A stretch of 64,000 bases of DNA from NCBI GenBank assembly GCA_046598525.1, contig JBKJIJ010000004.1, positions 124,001 to 188,000 of the forward strand, in the 5' to 3' direction. Numbering within the stretch: the first letter of the stretch is position 1; each line of letters starts with the position of its first letter. The stretch comes from Methylotenera_A sp046598525. Lineage in GTDB: Bacteria; Pseudomonadota; Gammaproteobacteria; Burkholderiales; Methylophilaceae. Below, piece by piece: positions 63,562 through 64,000 of the stretch. The notes below the pieces were generated by a model, which saw nothing but the letters and a program-made list of their open reading frames with translations, did not search any database and was not told the origin of the DNA. The position numbers and the translations under genes are program-made.

Positions 63562-64000
63562 ATGGTATTAGCTTGGAGGCAATTTTTAGCGGATGTACCT
63601 GATATTGAAAGTAAGGCTTTTTATCAATCTCTATTTTTTGAAGCTGAAAAATTAATCAATTTTCTATCAATAAATTATGGATTGACGGAGACTCCACCTG
63701 AATTATTTATAGAATGGCATGTTGACGAAAATGCAGGAGTTATTTTTAATCAAATTATCATAAGAACTGGGTTATTAGAGTTTCTTAAACTAAATGATAT
63801 GTCTTTGAGCTCTAAGCATCGCACATCAAATAGTGCGCAAATTACTTTTTTATGGATTGTTGCACACGAATTTATGCATTATGGACAAAATCATAATAAA
63901 GTTAAAAGAGATAAAAAAGCACATTTAGCAAAAGATTATTCGTTAGTGGTTGAGTATGATGCAGATGGTTTGGCAACAGCTGCTCTTTATAGATTCCTAA
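63562..64000 (+). CDS. HExxH zinc-peptidase-like protein (cut by right window edge)
   Basis: An open frame from the ATG at 63562 runs to the window end (146 codons). It contains IVAHEFMHYGQNH (H102, E103, H106) and, 25 residues later, EYDADGLATAAL, whose acidic residues could complete the zinc site, as in gluzincin-type peptidases. The DNA is AT-rich. An in-frame stop lies at 63556, so this ATG or a later start is used; no clear ribosome site is seen. It follows higA by 28 bp and may be a cargo or regulator of the toxin pair. The C-terminus is outside the window. Confidence 0.65.
   Translation, partial: MVLAWRQFLADVPDIESKAFYQSLFFEAEKLINFLSINYGLTETPPELFIEWHVDENAGVIFNQIIIRTGLLEFLKLNDMSLSSKHRTSNSAQITFLWIVAHEFMHYGQNHNKVKRDKKAHLAKDYSLVVEYDADGLATAALYRFL

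Overview
The window looks like the chromosome of a methylotrophic betaproteobacterium, most likely Methylophilaceae (Methylotenera-like). The evidence is a formaldehyde-activating-enzyme paralogue, a SoxH-type zinc hydrolase of the kind found with PQQ quinoproteins, a split B12-dependent ribonucleotide reductase (NrdJa/NrdJb), a PCMT-like gene directly before tolC, and a moderate GC content. The family assignment is an inference from gene content; I could not run any search.

Layout. 1-9.6 kb: core metabolism (thiE end, hemL, gltBD, hemE), with a small gene behind a Fur box. 9.6-13.3 kb: cytochrome b561, zinc hydrolase, DoxX, GNAT, Fae paralogue, small hypothetical. 13.4-25 kb: envelope and repair genes (DUF748/AsmA gene with an in-frame amber codon, mutY, a repeat-bearing micro-lipoprotein, asmA, uppP, yidB-like, cynS, rluF-like). 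25-27.4 kb: accessory patch with a VapBC-type toxin pair and an AT-rich KAP-like NTPase gene broken by an in-frame TAA. 27.4-29.5 kb: thiC under a TPP riboswitch. 29.8-38.7 kb: two divergent operons that share one intergenic region. 38.7-43.3 kb: phosphate-binding-like protein, porin, sensor kinase and NtrC-family regulator. 43.3-52.3 kb: TetR-controlled RND pump, PCMT, TolC, isochorismatase-like hydrolase, waaA. 52.5-59.4 kb: an amino acid:[carrier protein] ligase cluster. 59.6-62.9 kb: nrdJa/nrdJb behind NrdR boxes. 62.95-64 kb: HigBA and a truncated HExxH peptidase.

Two systems stand out. (1) The divergon at 29.8-38.1 kb. Leftward runs a tightly coupled four-gene operon (thermostable-hemolysin-family protein, AMP-forming acyl ligase, heme-oxygenase-like diiron enzyme, SDR). 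Rightward runs a YejM-like sulfatase, a PAP2 phosphatase and an EptA-like phosphoethanolamine transferase. Both directions have near-consensus sigma-54 -24/-12 elements about 36 bp from the start codon, and two 13-bp palindromes 32 bp apart lie between them like a shared enhancer. An NtrC-family activator with an intact GAFTGA loop is encoded 6 kb away. I infer one regulon that makes an unknown small (perhaps fatty-acid-derived) molecule and remodels lipid A. (2) The 52.5-59.4 kb cluster: carrier protein, flavin acyl-CoA dehydrogenase-like enzyme without the usual Glu base, SerRS-like amino acid:CP ligase with conserved zinc ligands, DUF1839, an intracellular GH2-like protein, and a thioesterase with a Cys nucleophile. 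It looks like a complete tRNA-independent route to a modified amino acid whose product I do not know.

The window also carries several dispersed palindromic repeats. One lies in frame inside the rluF-like gene, and two sit between nrdJa and nrdJb.
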